DNA from: Acidimicrobiaceae bacterium
Lineage (GTDB): Bacteria > Actinomycetota > Acidimicrobiia > Acidimicrobiales > UBA8190
DNA length: 11,692 bases
NCBI GenBank assembly: GCA_003453695.1
Contig: DMNK01000004.1
Span: forward strand, 1-11,692
Direction: 5' to 3'
Of this stretch, positions 1 through 6,915 are shown piece by piece. The notes below the pieces were generated by a model, which ran no database searches, was not told where the DNA came from, and worked only from the letters and a program-made list of their open reading frames with translations. Position 1 is the stretch's first letter, and each line of letters opens with the position of its first letter. The translations under genes were made by a program, and so were the position numbers.

Positions 1-504
<504 letters not shown>

Positions 505-547
505 GTGCGCCGCTGCAGGTGAGCCCGCTTCGCGTGCGCCGCCTCTG

Positions 548-973
548 CTAGCCGAAGCCTCGGTTCCCGCTGGCCTCGGCGGCGTGCTCCTCAGCGGTGT
601 CGGGCTCGTGGAGCACAGGGCCGGGAACGGCGGTGGGCTTGTTCAGGATGTTCGACACCCGCTGATGGGTGACGCCGAAGATCCGGGCGATGGCAGGGAT
701 GCTCGTGCCCTCGGCCCGCATGCCGCGCGCCAGGGCGCGACGCGCCGTGCCGCTCGCCTCCATGAGCCGCGACAGGATGCGACCGAGGAGCTGCATCGTC
801 CCCGGCGACGGTTCGTTCTCGAGCGCCGAGGTCATGCCCACCCCGCTCGACCGGGCGCGGCGCAGTCCGTGGATGCGGCCGAGCAGCATCCGCTCGTCAC
901 CGCTGTTTCGTTCGATGGCGTCGCTCAGTGCGTCGAGCGCGCCAGCAACATCGTCGCCCCGCTCATCAACCAT
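548..973 (-). CDS. Small helix-turn-helix protein, function unknown
   Basis: This 141-residue protein has an acidic, helical N-terminal half (about residues 5-85, with alternating charged and hydrophobic residues that could form a helical bundle or coiled coil). A clear HTH follows at about 88-111 (EGTSIPAIARIFGVTHQRVS), where GVTHQRVSNIL is the recognition-helix side. The tail from about 112 is Pro/Glu/Ala-rich and probably disordered. It resembles short actinobacterial proteins of similar plan ending in an 'IA.LFGVTRQRVS' helix, none of which I can tie to a function. The start is the ATG at 973; there is no good Shine-Dalgarno, and a weak -10-like CATTGT lies 7 nt upstream (981-986, minus strand). 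It sits between thiG and thiD, divergent from thiD across a 115-bp gap holding an inverted repeat, so a local or autoregulatory role is possible but unproven. Confidence 0.8.
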   Translation of the reverse strand: MVDERGDDVAGALDALSDAIERNSGDERMLLGRIHGLRRARSSGVGMTSALENEPSPGTMQLLGRILSRLMEASGTARRALARGMRAEGTSIPAIARIFGVTHQRVSNILNKPTAVPGPVLHEPDTAEEHAAEASGNRGFG

Positions 974-1022
974 GACTTCTACAATGCCCGTTCCCGCCGG
1001 TAAAGAAAACGGCCTTGGCCAC

Positions 1023-1071
1023 CCGTTGTGGTGCCTGCTTCCCCCGTGGCGCCGAGGACCACCACAAGCGG
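1023..1071. repeat. Interrupted inverted repeat between the HTH gene and thiD
   Basis: The arms TTGTGGTG (1026-1033) and CACCACAA (1060-1067) are perfect inverted copies 26 nt apart. Outside them CCG (1023-1025) can pair with CGG (1069-1071) past a single extra G at 1068. The right arm ends 9 nt before the presumed thiD -10 hexamer, so it overlaps the -35/spacer region. The arm centres are 34 bp apart, close to three helical turns. This could be an operator bound by a dimeric regulator, or an RNA stem of the HTH-gene leader. No T-run follows, so it does not look like a classical terminator. The arms may also be chance in GC-rich DNA. Confidence 0.35.
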
Positions 1072-1076
1072 TGCCC

Positions 1077-1082
1077 TAGGCT
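1077..1082 (+). promoter_or_regulatory. Predicted -10 element of a leaderless thiD promoter
   Basis: TAGGCT fits the actinobacterial TANNNT -10 consensus. It lies exactly 6 nt before the thiD GTG, so transcription would begin at the first base of the start codon. No convincing -35 box is visible at the usual distance. Confidence 0.6.
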
Positions 1083-1088
1083 CGCCAT

Positions 1089-1898
1089 GTGAACCCCCCG
1101 GTGGCATTGACGGTGGCGGGCTCCGACTCCGGGGGTGGGGCAGGGATCCAGGCGGACCTGAAGACCTTCGCCGCACAGGGCGTCTTCGGGACCTCGGTGA
1201 TCACCGCCGTCACGGCGCAGAACAGCGCCGACGTCCTCGGCGTGGAGCGTCTGGACCCGTCTTTCGTCGACCTCCAGCTCGAAGCGGTGCTCTCCGACCT
1301 GCCGGTGGCGGCGGTCAAGACCGGCATGCTCGGTTCTGCGGCGACGGTGACGGCGCTGTCGGAGTGGGCGGCGGCGGGCCGGCTCCCCAACCTGGTGGTG
1401 GACCCGGTCATGGTGACGTCCACGGGACGGCGCCTTCTCGACGACGACGCCGCCGACGCCTACCTGCGGCTGCTGTTCCCCCATGCCGCCGTGATCACCC
1501 CCAACACGCGCGAAGCCTCGCTGCTCACCGGGATGCCGGTCGACGACCTGTCCGACATGGAGCGGGTGGCGACGGAGCTGGCTCGGACCGGCGCCGCCGT
1601 GGTGGTCGTGAAGGGTGGACACCTCGGCGGCGGCCGGGCGCCGGACGTGGTGCTGGCCGAGGGGCGGATCGCCGTGCTCGACGCAGACCGGGTGGTGACG
1701 GGGAACGACCACGGCACGGGCTGCACCCTGTCCGCCGCCATCGCCGCGCGTCTGGCCGCCGGCGACGAGACTTCGAGCGCCATCGGCGCCGCCAAGCGGT
1801 ACGTGACCGAGGCACTCCGAGGCGCAGCGGGTTGGCATCTGGGGACCGGGCACGGTCCGCTCGACCATTTCGGGTGGGCCGCTCCGGTGGGCGGCTGA
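1089..1898 (+). CDS. thiD: Hydroxymethylpyrimidine/phosphomethylpyrimidine kinase ThiD
   Basis: ThiD phosphorylates 4-amino-5-hydroxymethyl-2-methylpyrimidine (HMP) and then HMP phosphate to HMP pyrophosphate, the pyrimidine half of thiamine phosphate. The product has 269 residues, the usual length for this ribokinase-fold enzyme. Motifs include [19 protein letters not shown] near the N-terminus (substrate site), [24 protein letters not shown] (about 135-143), VVVKGGHL and the anion-hole/catalytic segment NDHGTGC at 206-212, where relatives often have a Thr before HGTGC. The start is the GTG at 1089, supported by full N-terminal family match and by the TAGGCT hexamer 6 nt upstream; no Shine-Dalgarno is present. 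I see no TPP riboswitch. The next gene begins 43 bp downstream on the same strand. With thiG it belongs to thiamine synthesis or salvage. Confidence 0.96.
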   Translation: MNPPVALTVAGSDSGGGAGIQADLKTFAAQGVFGTSVITAVTAQNSADVLGVERLDPSFVDLQLEAVLSDLPVAAVKTGMLGSAATVTALSEWAAAGRLPNLVVDPVMVTSTGRRLLDDDAADAYLRLLFPHAAVITPNTREASLLTGMPVDDLSDMERVATELARTGAAVVVVKGGHLGGGRAPDVVLAEGRIAVLDADRVVTGNDHGTGCTLSAAIAARLAAGDETSSAIGAAKRYVTEALRGAAGWHLGTGHGPLDHFGWAAPVGG

Positions 1899-1906
1899 GC
1901 CGCCGG

Positions 1907-1912
1907 TACACT
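1907..1912 (+). promoter_or_regulatory. Possible -10 element for the 1942 gene
   Basis: TACACT matches TANNNT and would place a transcription start near 1919, giving a leader of about 23 nt before the ATG at 1942. It is a weak call: there is no -35, and read-through from thiD is equally possible. Confidence 0.3.
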
Positions 1913-1941
1913 GCGTTCGCCGCCTCCTCGGCGCCGGTGGA

Positions 1942-2679
1942 ATGCCCGAACCGACCGATCCCGCTCCCTCCTTCGCCCCAGGCCCCGACCGGGGTGCCAA
2001 CGGCGCCGCTGCCGACGGCAGGGCGGCCGGCAGTTCCGGGAACGGCCACGGCGCCCCTGGCCCACGGCTGGGGCGGGCTCCCCGCCCGGGCCGCCCCCCC
2101 GGGCCGAGCGCCAAGCCGGCGGCGGTGGTGTTCGGGATCATCCTGCTGCTGTTCCTGGTGGGTTTCCTGGTCGACGAGCTGACCAGCGCTCCCCACGCCA
2201 CCCCCAGCGGGCACGCCACGCCGTCGTCGCGCCCCGTCCCCGGCACGGGCGGTCTCGTCGCCCAGCCGGCGTCCTCGGTCCTGGGGCCGCTGTCCACGGC
2301 CGGGCAGCCACCGGCCAACGTCGTCTCCGCCTTGGTGGTGCCCAGGGGCACGGCCGTCGTCCCCGGCTCGGCGTCCCAGCAAGGGCTCGGGCTCTACGAC
2401 GCCACCGTGCACGTCCAGGTCCCCGCGGCCGAGGAGGCCGTCATCACCTTCGTGCGCACCGAGCTGGGCGCCGGGCGCTGGCACGTGCTGAGCGCGGGGC
2501 CCCGGGCACAGGGCTATCAGATCGTGGCCCAGCACCCGGGCAGTGACGGCTACGAGTGGGAGGTTGGCTTCACCGTGTCGCCGACCACCTTCACCTCGGC
2601 GGTCCCCGGGGTGGGCGCACCCGCCGGCGGGGTGACACCGGTGGCTCTCCGGCTCTTCGCCATCTCCGACGCGTCGTAA
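1942..2679 (+). CDS. Single-pass membrane protein with extracytoplasmic domain, unknown function
   Basis: The 245-residue product has three parts. Residues 1-58 are Pro/Gly/Ala-rich with scattered Arg, probably a disordered cytoplasmic arm. Residues 59-78 (AAVVFGIILLLFLVGFLV core) form one strong membrane segment. A Ser/Pro/Gly linker then leads to a probably folded outer domain from about 128 (SALVVPRGTAVV) to the end, with alternating strand-like stretches such as GLYDATVHVQVP, GYEWEVGFTVSP and VALRLFAI. The basic arm before the membrane segment predicts the C-terminus outside. I do not recognise the domain. The ATG at 1942 has only GGTGGA directly abutting it as a ribosome-site candidate, so the start is not firm. 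It follows thiD by 43 bp. Its last 130 bp overlap the 3' end of the convergent GT87 gene. Confidence 0.75.
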   Translation: MPEPTDPAPSFAPGPDRGANGAAADGRAAGSSGNGHGAPGPRLGRAPRPGRPPGPSAKPAAVVFGIILLLFLVGFLVDELTSAPHATPSGHATPSSRPVPGTGGLVAQPASSVLGPLSTAGQPPANVVSALVVPRGTAVVPGSASQQGLGLYDATVHVQVPAAEEAVITFVRTELGAGRWHVLSAGPRAQGYQIVAQHPGSDGYEWEVGFTVSPTTFTSAVPGVGAPAGGVTPVALRLFAISDAS

Positions 2680-4112
2680 GGACGCTGCGGGCGCCAGGGT
2701 CGAGTCGAGACCTCTGACACCTCGACTCCGACCGGCACCTTGACCCGCTCGTGCTCCTGGAGGGGCACGGGCTCGGGCAGCCACTCACCCATGTCGGCCA
2801 GCCCTGCCGGTGCCTCGGCGGCGTCCTCGCTGTTGAGCAGCCAGGCCCAGACGAAGAAGTCGATGGGGTACAAGAAGTAGCCGACCCGGGTGGACGGCGC
2901 GAGAAGGATGGCCACCGTCATCACCCAGCCGAGCAGGCGCGCCAGTGCCCCCGGGGTGCGCGGGGTGTGGCGGACGAGCACGTAGCCCAGGGCGGCGACG
3001 CCGGCGGTCGCCACCGACACCGTGAAGAGCTCGTGGGCGCCGGGGAAGAACGACACCACGGCGTGGCCGAGCAGGGGGCTCGCCGCCGGCGAGCGGATGC
3101 CGGCCAGGCCGAGCGGGAAGCGCACGACGTTGTCGACGAAGGCGGGCAGGTTGGACAAGGCGGTGGGCAGCACCGACGGCACCATCACCGCCGCCATCCC
3201 GCCCACGAGCAGCAGCGCCGGGCGCCTGCCCCTCCGGCCGCCGCCGTCGCGCGCCGCCAGCAGGGCGAGGGCGGCCAGGGGCCAGGCCGTGATCTTCATG
3301 GAGGCGGCCACCCCCAGGGCCGCCCCGGCCGCCAGCGGTCGACGTCGTTGGATGAGCACCAGCCCGAGCAGCATGAGGGCAGCCACCGGCAGGTCGTCAC
3401 CTCCGGTGGCCAGAGGCAACGCCGCCGTGGGCAGCACGGTCATGCTCTGCAGGGCGAGGACGCGCGGACCGGTTGGGCCCCGGCACAGCGCCAGAGCTCC
3501 GATGACCACCACGATGGTGATGAGCGAGAAGGCCACGCGGGCGTCGGTGAGCCGGGGCGAGGCGTGGGTGCTGCGGGCCAGGCCGAACACCGACATCAAG
3601 GGGAGATAGGGGTTGTAGACGTCGTAGGCGGGCTGTCCGGGGGGAGCGGCCGGCTTGGTCCTGCTCCCGTCCACCAGCTGGTAGGGGTCGTGCCCGTGCG
3701 CCAGCCGGGTGCCCGACGCCTCCACCACCGAGACCTCGGGCTGCACGTAGGTCGTGCCCGTGCCGCCGGTGTCGGCTCGCCACAGCACCTCGAGCGACAG
3801 CGGCATCAGCGTCGCCCCCAACAACACGAGCAGGAACACGAGGACGCGCGGGGTGGTCCAGTGCCAGCCACCGTCGCCGTCCCCCGCCGGGGCGGCCCGG
3901 CGGGCTCGGCGCGCCCCCACCGCAGAGAAGAGCGCACCCAGCAGGTAGGGGCCGATGGCCAAGGCCCCCCACTGCCGGTACAACGAGATCGACGACGTCT
4001 CGGCGGTGACGGCGGCGAAGAGCGCCGACGCGGCGTACAACACCGCGTCGCGTTCCTGAGGAGCCCATGACGTCACGACGCGGACCGCCCGAGCACGCAG
4101 TCCGCCGGCCAT
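2550..4112 (-). CDS. GT87-family polyprenyl-phosphate-sugar-dependent glycosyltransferase
   Basis: This 520-residue multi-pass membrane protein looks like a DUF2029/GT87 (GT-C fold) enzyme, a family that moves mannose or similar sugars from polyprenyl-phosphate donors to lipid or envelope acceptors outside the membrane. Hydrophobic segments occur near residues 24-37, 49-68, 88-110, 194-210, 215-235, 241-255, 260-288, 298-318, 365-382 and 392-428. Family-like signs are the first outer loop with SVVEASG and GHDPY (127-144), NPYLPL (167-172), the GGDDLPV segment (237-243) and the GVAASMKITAWPLA segment around Lys273. The actual sugar and acceptor cannot be read from sequence. From about 428 a hydrophilic, Pro-rich tail of about 90 residues follows; its last 43 residues lie over the convergent 1942 gene. 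The ATG at 4112 has TAGCAT 6 nt upstream, fitting a leaderless start. It is divergent from acuI with a 44-bp gap. Confidence 0.82.
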   Translation of the reverse strand: MAGGLRARAVRVVTSWAPQERDAVLYAASALFAAVTAETSSISLYRQWGALAIGPYLLGALFSAVGARRARRAAPAGDGDGGWHWTTPRVLVFLLVLLGATLMPLSLEVLWRADTGGTGTTYVQPEVSVVEASGTRLAHGHDPYQLVDGSRTKPAAPPGQPAYDVYNPYLPLMSVFGLARSTHASPRLTDARVAFSLITIVVVIGALALCRGPTGPRVLALQSMTVLPTAALPLATGGDDLPVAALMLLGLVLIQRRRPLAAGAALGVAASMKITAWPLAALALLAARDGGGRRGRRPALLLVGGMAAVMVPSVLPTALSNLPAFVDNVVRFPLGLAGIRSPAASPLLGHAVVSFFPGAHELFTVSVATAGVAALGYVLVRHTPRTPGALARLLGWVMTVAILLAPSTRVGYFLYPIDFFVWAWLLNSEDAAEAPAGLADMGEWLPEPVPLQEHERVKVPVGVEVSEVSTRPWRPQRPYDASEMAKSRRATGVTPPAGAPTPGTAEVKVVGDTVKPTSHS

Positions 4113-4118
4113 GGCTCA

Positions 4119-4124
4119 ATGCTA
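4119..4124 (-). promoter_or_regulatory. Predicted -10 element of a leaderless GT87-gene promoter
   Basis: On the minus strand this reads TAGCAT, 6 nt before the ATG at 4112. It sits 20 bp from the plus-strand acuI hexamer, so the two divergent promoters occupy overlapping RNA polymerase footprints. Confidence 0.6.
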
Positions 4125-4144
4125 TTCGGAGGACCCTCGGGCCG

Positions 4145-4150
4145 TAGGGT
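4145..4150 (+). promoter_or_regulatory. Predicted -10 element of a leaderless acuI promoter
   Basis: TAGGGT lies 6 nt before the acuI ATG at 4157, with no Shine-Dalgarno between them. The same hexamer at the same distance stands before gcvH. Confidence 0.65.
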
Positions 4151-4156
4151 TGGCCG

Positions 4157-5194
4157 ATGACCGACCCGGCCCCGCTGCCCGGTGCCGGCGGCCCCGGAGG
4201 GGACTTCGCCGCCTTCGTGGTGCGCCGCCACGACGACGACGTGACGGCCGGGCCCGAGCGTCTCGGGTTCGACGAGCTCCCGCCGGGCGACGTGGTGGTG
4301 TCGGTCACCTGGTCGGGGGTCAACTACAAGGACGCCATGGTGACGGTGCCCGGCAACCGGGTGGCCCGAACCTCTCCCCTCGTCCCCGGCGTGGACCTGG
4401 CGGGCGTGGTCCTCTCCTCTGAGGCGCCCGGGCTGGAACCCGGCCAGGGCGTGCTGGCCCACGGCCAGGACATCGGGGTCGCCCGCCACGGCGGTTTCGC
4501 CACCGTGGCCCGCCTGCCCGCCGACTGGGTCATCCCCCTTCCCGCCGGGTTGAGCGACCGGGCGGCCATGACCATCGGCACCGCCGGATTCACCGCCGCG
4601 CTGTCGCTGGACGAGCTCGAGCGGCACGGGCTGCGGCCCGGGGACGGACCGGTGCTCGTCACCGGCGCCGCCGGCGGTGTCGGTTCGATGGCGGTCTCCA
4701 TGCTGGCGGCGCGCGGCTACGACGTCGTGGCGTCCACCGGCCGCGGCGCCGAGGCTCCCCGGCTGCGGCACCTGGGGGCGGCCCAGGTGGTCGGGCGTGA
4801 CGACATCGACGACGCGCCCGGCCGCGTGCTGGGCGGGGAGCGGTGGGCCGGGGCGGTCGACTGTGTGGGGGGCGCCACTCTGCCCAGGGTCCTGCGCACC
4901 CTGCGCTACGGCGCCGGCGTCGCCGCCAGCGGGCTCACCGGTGGCGCCGCCGTGGAGACCACGGTGTTCCCGTTCATCACCCGCCAGGTGGCCCTGCTCG
5001 GGGTGGACTCGGTCCTCACGCCGAGGGACCGTCGCCGCCAGTTGTGGGACCGCCTGGCCGGTGAGCTTCGCCCTGTCCACCTCGACGAGATGGTGGACGA
5101 GGAGACGACATTGGCGGAGCTGGCTGAGCCCCTGGCGCGCATCCTCGAGGGACAGGTCCGGGGCCGGGTCCTGGTGCGAGTGGCCGGAGGCTGA
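4157..5194 (+). CDS. acuI: AcuI/YhdH-type NADPH-dependent oxidoreductase (acrylyl-CoA reductase family)
   Basis: The protein has 345 residues and belongs to the zinc-free quinone-oxidoreductase branch of the medium-chain dehydrogenase superfamily. Characterised AcuI enzymes reduce acrylyl-CoA to propionyl-CoA with NADPH, which detoxifies acrylyl-CoA. Signature pieces are SGVNYKDA (53-60), PGVDLAG (77-83), the HGGFA segment (111-115), GTAGFTAALSLDELERHG (141-158), the Rossmann loop VTGAAGGVGSMAV (168-180) and ASTGR (192-196), where this family holds the 2'-phosphate of NADPH. No structural-zinc cysteine cluster is present, as expected. The first 14 residues form a Gly/Pro-rich extension, but the ATG at 4157 is supported by TAGGGT 6 nt upstream. 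The neighbour downstream converges after 6 bp. Family assignment is strong; the true substrate is not, and nothing nearby indicates acrylate or DMSP metabolism. Confidence 0.88.
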   Translation: MTDPAPLPGAGGPGGDFAAFVVRRHDDDVTAGPERLGFDELPPGDVVVSVTWSGVNYKDAMVTVPGNRVARTSPLVPGVDLAGVVLSSEAPGLEPGQGVLAHGQDIGVARHGGFATVARLPADWVIPLPAGLSDRAAMTIGTAGFTAALSLDELERHGLRPGDGPVLVTGAAGGVGSMAVSMLAARGYDVVASTGRGAEAPRLRHLGAAQVVGRDDIDDAPGRVLGGERWAGAVDCVGGATLPRVLRTLRYGAGVAASGLTGGAAVETTVFPFITRQVALLGVDSVLTPRDRRRQLWDRLAGELRPVHLDEMVDEETTLAELAEPLARILEGQVRGRVLVRVAGG

Positions 5195-5200
5195 ACCTCG

Positions 5201-5797
5201 TCAGTGCGGTGGTGCCGTGGTCTGGGTGCCGGGCGACCCGGCGCCGAAGAACGGCGACACGGTGAGCGTGCCGCCGCACACCGTCGACCGGGCGGTGACG
5301 ACCACGTGGTCGACGTCGTCAGGAGGAGTCACCCACAACGCCGCGGCAGCTTCGCAGGCTCCCTGACCGGACGGCACGTCCGAATAGGCGACGTTGACGT
5401 ACGCCAAGGCCTGCGCCGGCAACGTGACCGGGGCCGCCGCCAGGTCGGTGAAGCGGTACGAGCCACCGCGGATCACCGACGTGCGCAGCTCGGTGCCGCC
5501 GGCGTCGACGAGTTGGAGGCCGGGATAGCCCTCGATCGTGCAGCTGGCGGTGCCGACGTTGCGCAGCTGGACGGTGATCTCGATCGTCCCCGCCGCACCT
5601 TGGGTCCCCTCCACCGAACCGGACAAACCGGTGGCGAGACAGTGTGCCGACGGTGCCGGCACCGACGTGGTGGGCGGCGCAGCCGTGCTGCCCTCCCCGC
5701 CGTGACCAGGGGCCGAGGGCCCGGCGCCGCAGGCGGCCATGGCCAGGGCGCCGACGACCATGACCGCCAGCCAGGTCCCGCCACGCCGGGCGACCAT
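5201..5797 (-). CDS. DUF4232 lipoprotein
   Basis: The 198-residue product starts with a lipoprotein signal: basic MVARRGG, a hydrophobic core, then the lipobox MAAC with the lipidated Cys at 23. A Gly/Ser/Thr/Pro linker (24-50) tethers a beta-rich domain of about 51-185 that matches DUF4232: GAAGTIEITVQLRNVGTASC, then GYPGLQLVDAGG, LPAQALAYVNVAYSD and the late Cys-containing strand. Four domain cysteines (53, 86, 148, 174) could form two disulfides, in line with export to the outer face of the membrane. DUF4232 proteins are common in actinobacterial envelopes and their role is not established. The ATG at 5797 is the only in-frame start giving the signal peptide; there is no TANNNT box or clear Shine-Dalgarno, so the gene may be read with the DUF151 gene 41 bp upstream. 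Its stop lies 6 bp from that of acuI. Confidence 0.87.
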   Translation of the reverse strand: MVARRGGTWLAVMVVGALAMAACGAGPSAPGHGGEGSTAAPPTTSVPAPSAHCLATGLSGSVEGTQGAAGTIEITVQLRNVGTASCTIEGYPGLQLVDAGGTELRTSVIRGGSYRFTDLAAAPVTLPAQALAYVNVAYSDVPSGQGACEAAAALWVTPPDDVDHVVVTARSTVCGGTLTVSPFFGAGSPGTQTTAPPH

Positions 5798-5838
5798 CGA
5801 CGCGCCGTGCCCGCTGAACGGGCGACGCCCGCCATCGT

Positions 5839-6342
5839 TCAGGAGCTGAAGTCCTCGGGCCGCACCGTGTCGAGGAACTGGCGGAACTCCCCCACCAGCT
5901 CGTCTGGATTGGCGGACTCGCCGTCCTCGTCCTCGTCGGCGGGGAGCAGGATCCCTTCCGCGTCCATCAGCTCGTCGGACACGAAGAGCGGGCTCGAGGT
6001 GCGCACGGCCAACGCCACCGCGTCGGAGGGCCGGCTGGACACGGTGAGGACGCCGTCACCGCGTCGCAGTTGCAGTTCGGCGTAGTACGTGGCAGCACGC
6101 AAGTCGGTGATGACGACGCGCTCGAGCTCGGCGCCGAGGGCTTCGACCACGTCGCGCAACAGGTCGTGGGTCATGGGCCGCGGCGTGGCCACGCCCTGGA
6201 TGGCGAAGGCGATGGCCGTCGCCTCGGGAGCGCCGATGAAGATGGGAAGCGTCCGTCCGAGGCCTTCTGTTTCGGTCAGGAGCAGGACGGGAGTGTTGGA
6301 CTGGAGGTCCACTCGCACGGCGCTGAGCCTCACCTCGACCAT
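5839..6342 (-). CDS. Bifunctional nuclease domain (BFN/DUF151) protein
   Basis: This 167-residue protein is a DUF151/BFN-family member, related to Rv1829 of M. tuberculosis and to plant bifunctional nucleases. Conserved blocks are LPIFIGAPEATAIA (32-45), PRPMTHDLL (54-62), the VVITDL..ATYYAEL strand pair (76-90) and SSRPSDAVALAVR (102-114). The C-terminal 35 residues are acidic and probably flexible. Nuclease activity is known only for some eukaryotic relatives; in bacteria the role is unclear, so the name is a family label. The ATG at 6342 has TAAGTT 6 nt upstream, whose TAA is also the stop codon of hpt, so the gene can be co-transcribed with hpt and also made from its own leaderless transcript. 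Its place after gcvH, garA and the MerR gene is conserved in actinobacteria. Confidence 0.92.
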   Translation of the reverse strand: MVEVRLSAVRVDLQSNTPVLLLTETEGLGRTLPIFIGAPEATAIAFAIQGVATPRPMTHDLLRDVVEALGAELERVVITDLRAATYYAELQLRRGDGVLTVSSRPSDAVALAVRTSSPLFVSDELMDAEGILLPADEDEDGESANPDELVGEFRQFLDTVRPEDFSS

Positions 6343-6348
6343 GCCTGC

Positions 6349-6354
6349 AACTTA
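6349..6354 (-). promoter_or_regulatory. Predicted -10 element of a leaderless DUF151-gene promoter inside the hpt stop
   Basis: Read on the minus strand, TAAGTT lies 6 nt before the ATG at 6342. Its first three bases are the TAA stop codon of hpt, so an internal promoter is packed into the 9-bp intergenic space. Confidence 0.5.
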
Positions 6355-6915
6355 CCGCCCGTAGAGCTGGGCGACATACGCGTCCGGGTCGGCCTGGAGG
6401 GGCCCGGGCGGAGCGGCGGCCACGAAGGGGAGGTTCCGGTACCGCCCGGCCACGTCGAGCCCGTACCCGAGGAGCAGGTCGTCGGTCACCGGGAAGCCGG
6501 CGAATCGGACCGGCACCGGCACGATCCGCCGTGTCCGGCGGTCGAACAACGTGCACACCTCGACCGAGGCCGGGCCGCGGCCACGAAGCTCGTTCAGGAT
6601 GTAGCTGCAGGTGAGCCCGGTATCCACGACGTCTTCGACGAGCACCACGTGTCGGCGGTGCACGTCGTGGTCGAGGTCCTTGGTGATCCGCACCCGACCC
6701 GTCCCTTCTGCGTAGGTCGAGATGCCCAGGAAGTCGACCTGCACGGACACGGTCATGCGGCGCACTAGATCCGCCAGGAAGAACATGCTCCCCTTGAGCA
6801 CGGCAACGAGCAACACGCCGTCGGGATAGGTGCTCGAGAGCTGGCACGCCAGCCGATCGGCGCCGGCCGACAGGTCCGACACGGAGAAGACGGGGCGGGG
6901 GCCGCCCGGCGTCAC
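6352..6915 (-). CDS. hpt: Hypoxanthine phosphoribosyltransferase-like protein
   Basis: HPRT transfers phosphoribose from PRPP to hypoxanthine or guanine in purine salvage. The 187-residue product shows LKGS (40-43, pyrophosphate loop), the flexible-loop segment DFLGISTY (61-68), the PRPP-binding VVLVEDVVDTGLT (90-102) with the paired acids Glu94 and Asp95, and GYGLDVAGRYRNLP (150-163). Two purine-pocket positions differ from the usual pattern: LFDRRTRR has Arg126 where E. coli and human enzymes have the base-contacting Lys, and DDLLLGYG has Leu147 where a Phe normally stacks on the base. The enzyme may prefer another base or be a divergent paralogue. The GTG start at 6915 overlaps the MerR stop as GTGA, suggesting translational coupling. 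Bacterial hpt more often sits beside tilS and ftsH, so this location is atypical. Confidence 0.87.
   Translation of the reverse strand: MTPGGPRPVFSVSDLSAGADRLACQLSSTYPDGVLLVAVLKGSMFFLADLVRRMTVSVQVDFLGISTYAEGTGRVRITKDLDHDVHRRHVVLVEDVVDTGLTCSYILNELRGRGPASVEVCTLFDRRTRRIVPVPVRFAGFPVTDDLLLGYGLDVAGRYRNLPFVAAAPPGPLQADPDAYVAQLYGR

Noticed and set aside
974..1088. TPP riboswitch ahead of thiD
   Set aside because: The region lacks the CUGAGA-type core and the paired helices of the THI element, and the -10 hexamer directly before the GTG leaves no room for a leader RNA.
2604..2631. Palindromes CCCCGGGG and CCCGCCGGCGGG in the convergent overlap as a bidirectional terminator
   Set aside because: They have no loop bases or T-tracts and lie in coding sequence; palindromes of this sort are expected often in such GC-rich DNA.
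966..2784. Two long minus-strand open frames across thiD and the 1942 gene
   Set aside because: They are Arg/Pro/Gly-rich without domains, and thiD on the plus strand is unmistakable; high GC removes stop codons from shadow frames.
2751..4070. Long plus-strand open frame of 439 codons antisense to the GT87 gene
   Set aside because: Its product is a Gly/Arg/His/Gln-rich low-complexity string, typical of the antisense of GC-rich coding DNA, while the minus strand encodes a clear multi-pass membrane protein.
5809..5830. Hairpins GCCCG/CGGGC and GGGC/GCCC between the DUF151 and lipoprotein genes as a terminator
   Set aside because: The stems are 4-5 bp, mutually exclusive and have no T-run, so they are no better than chance at this GC content.
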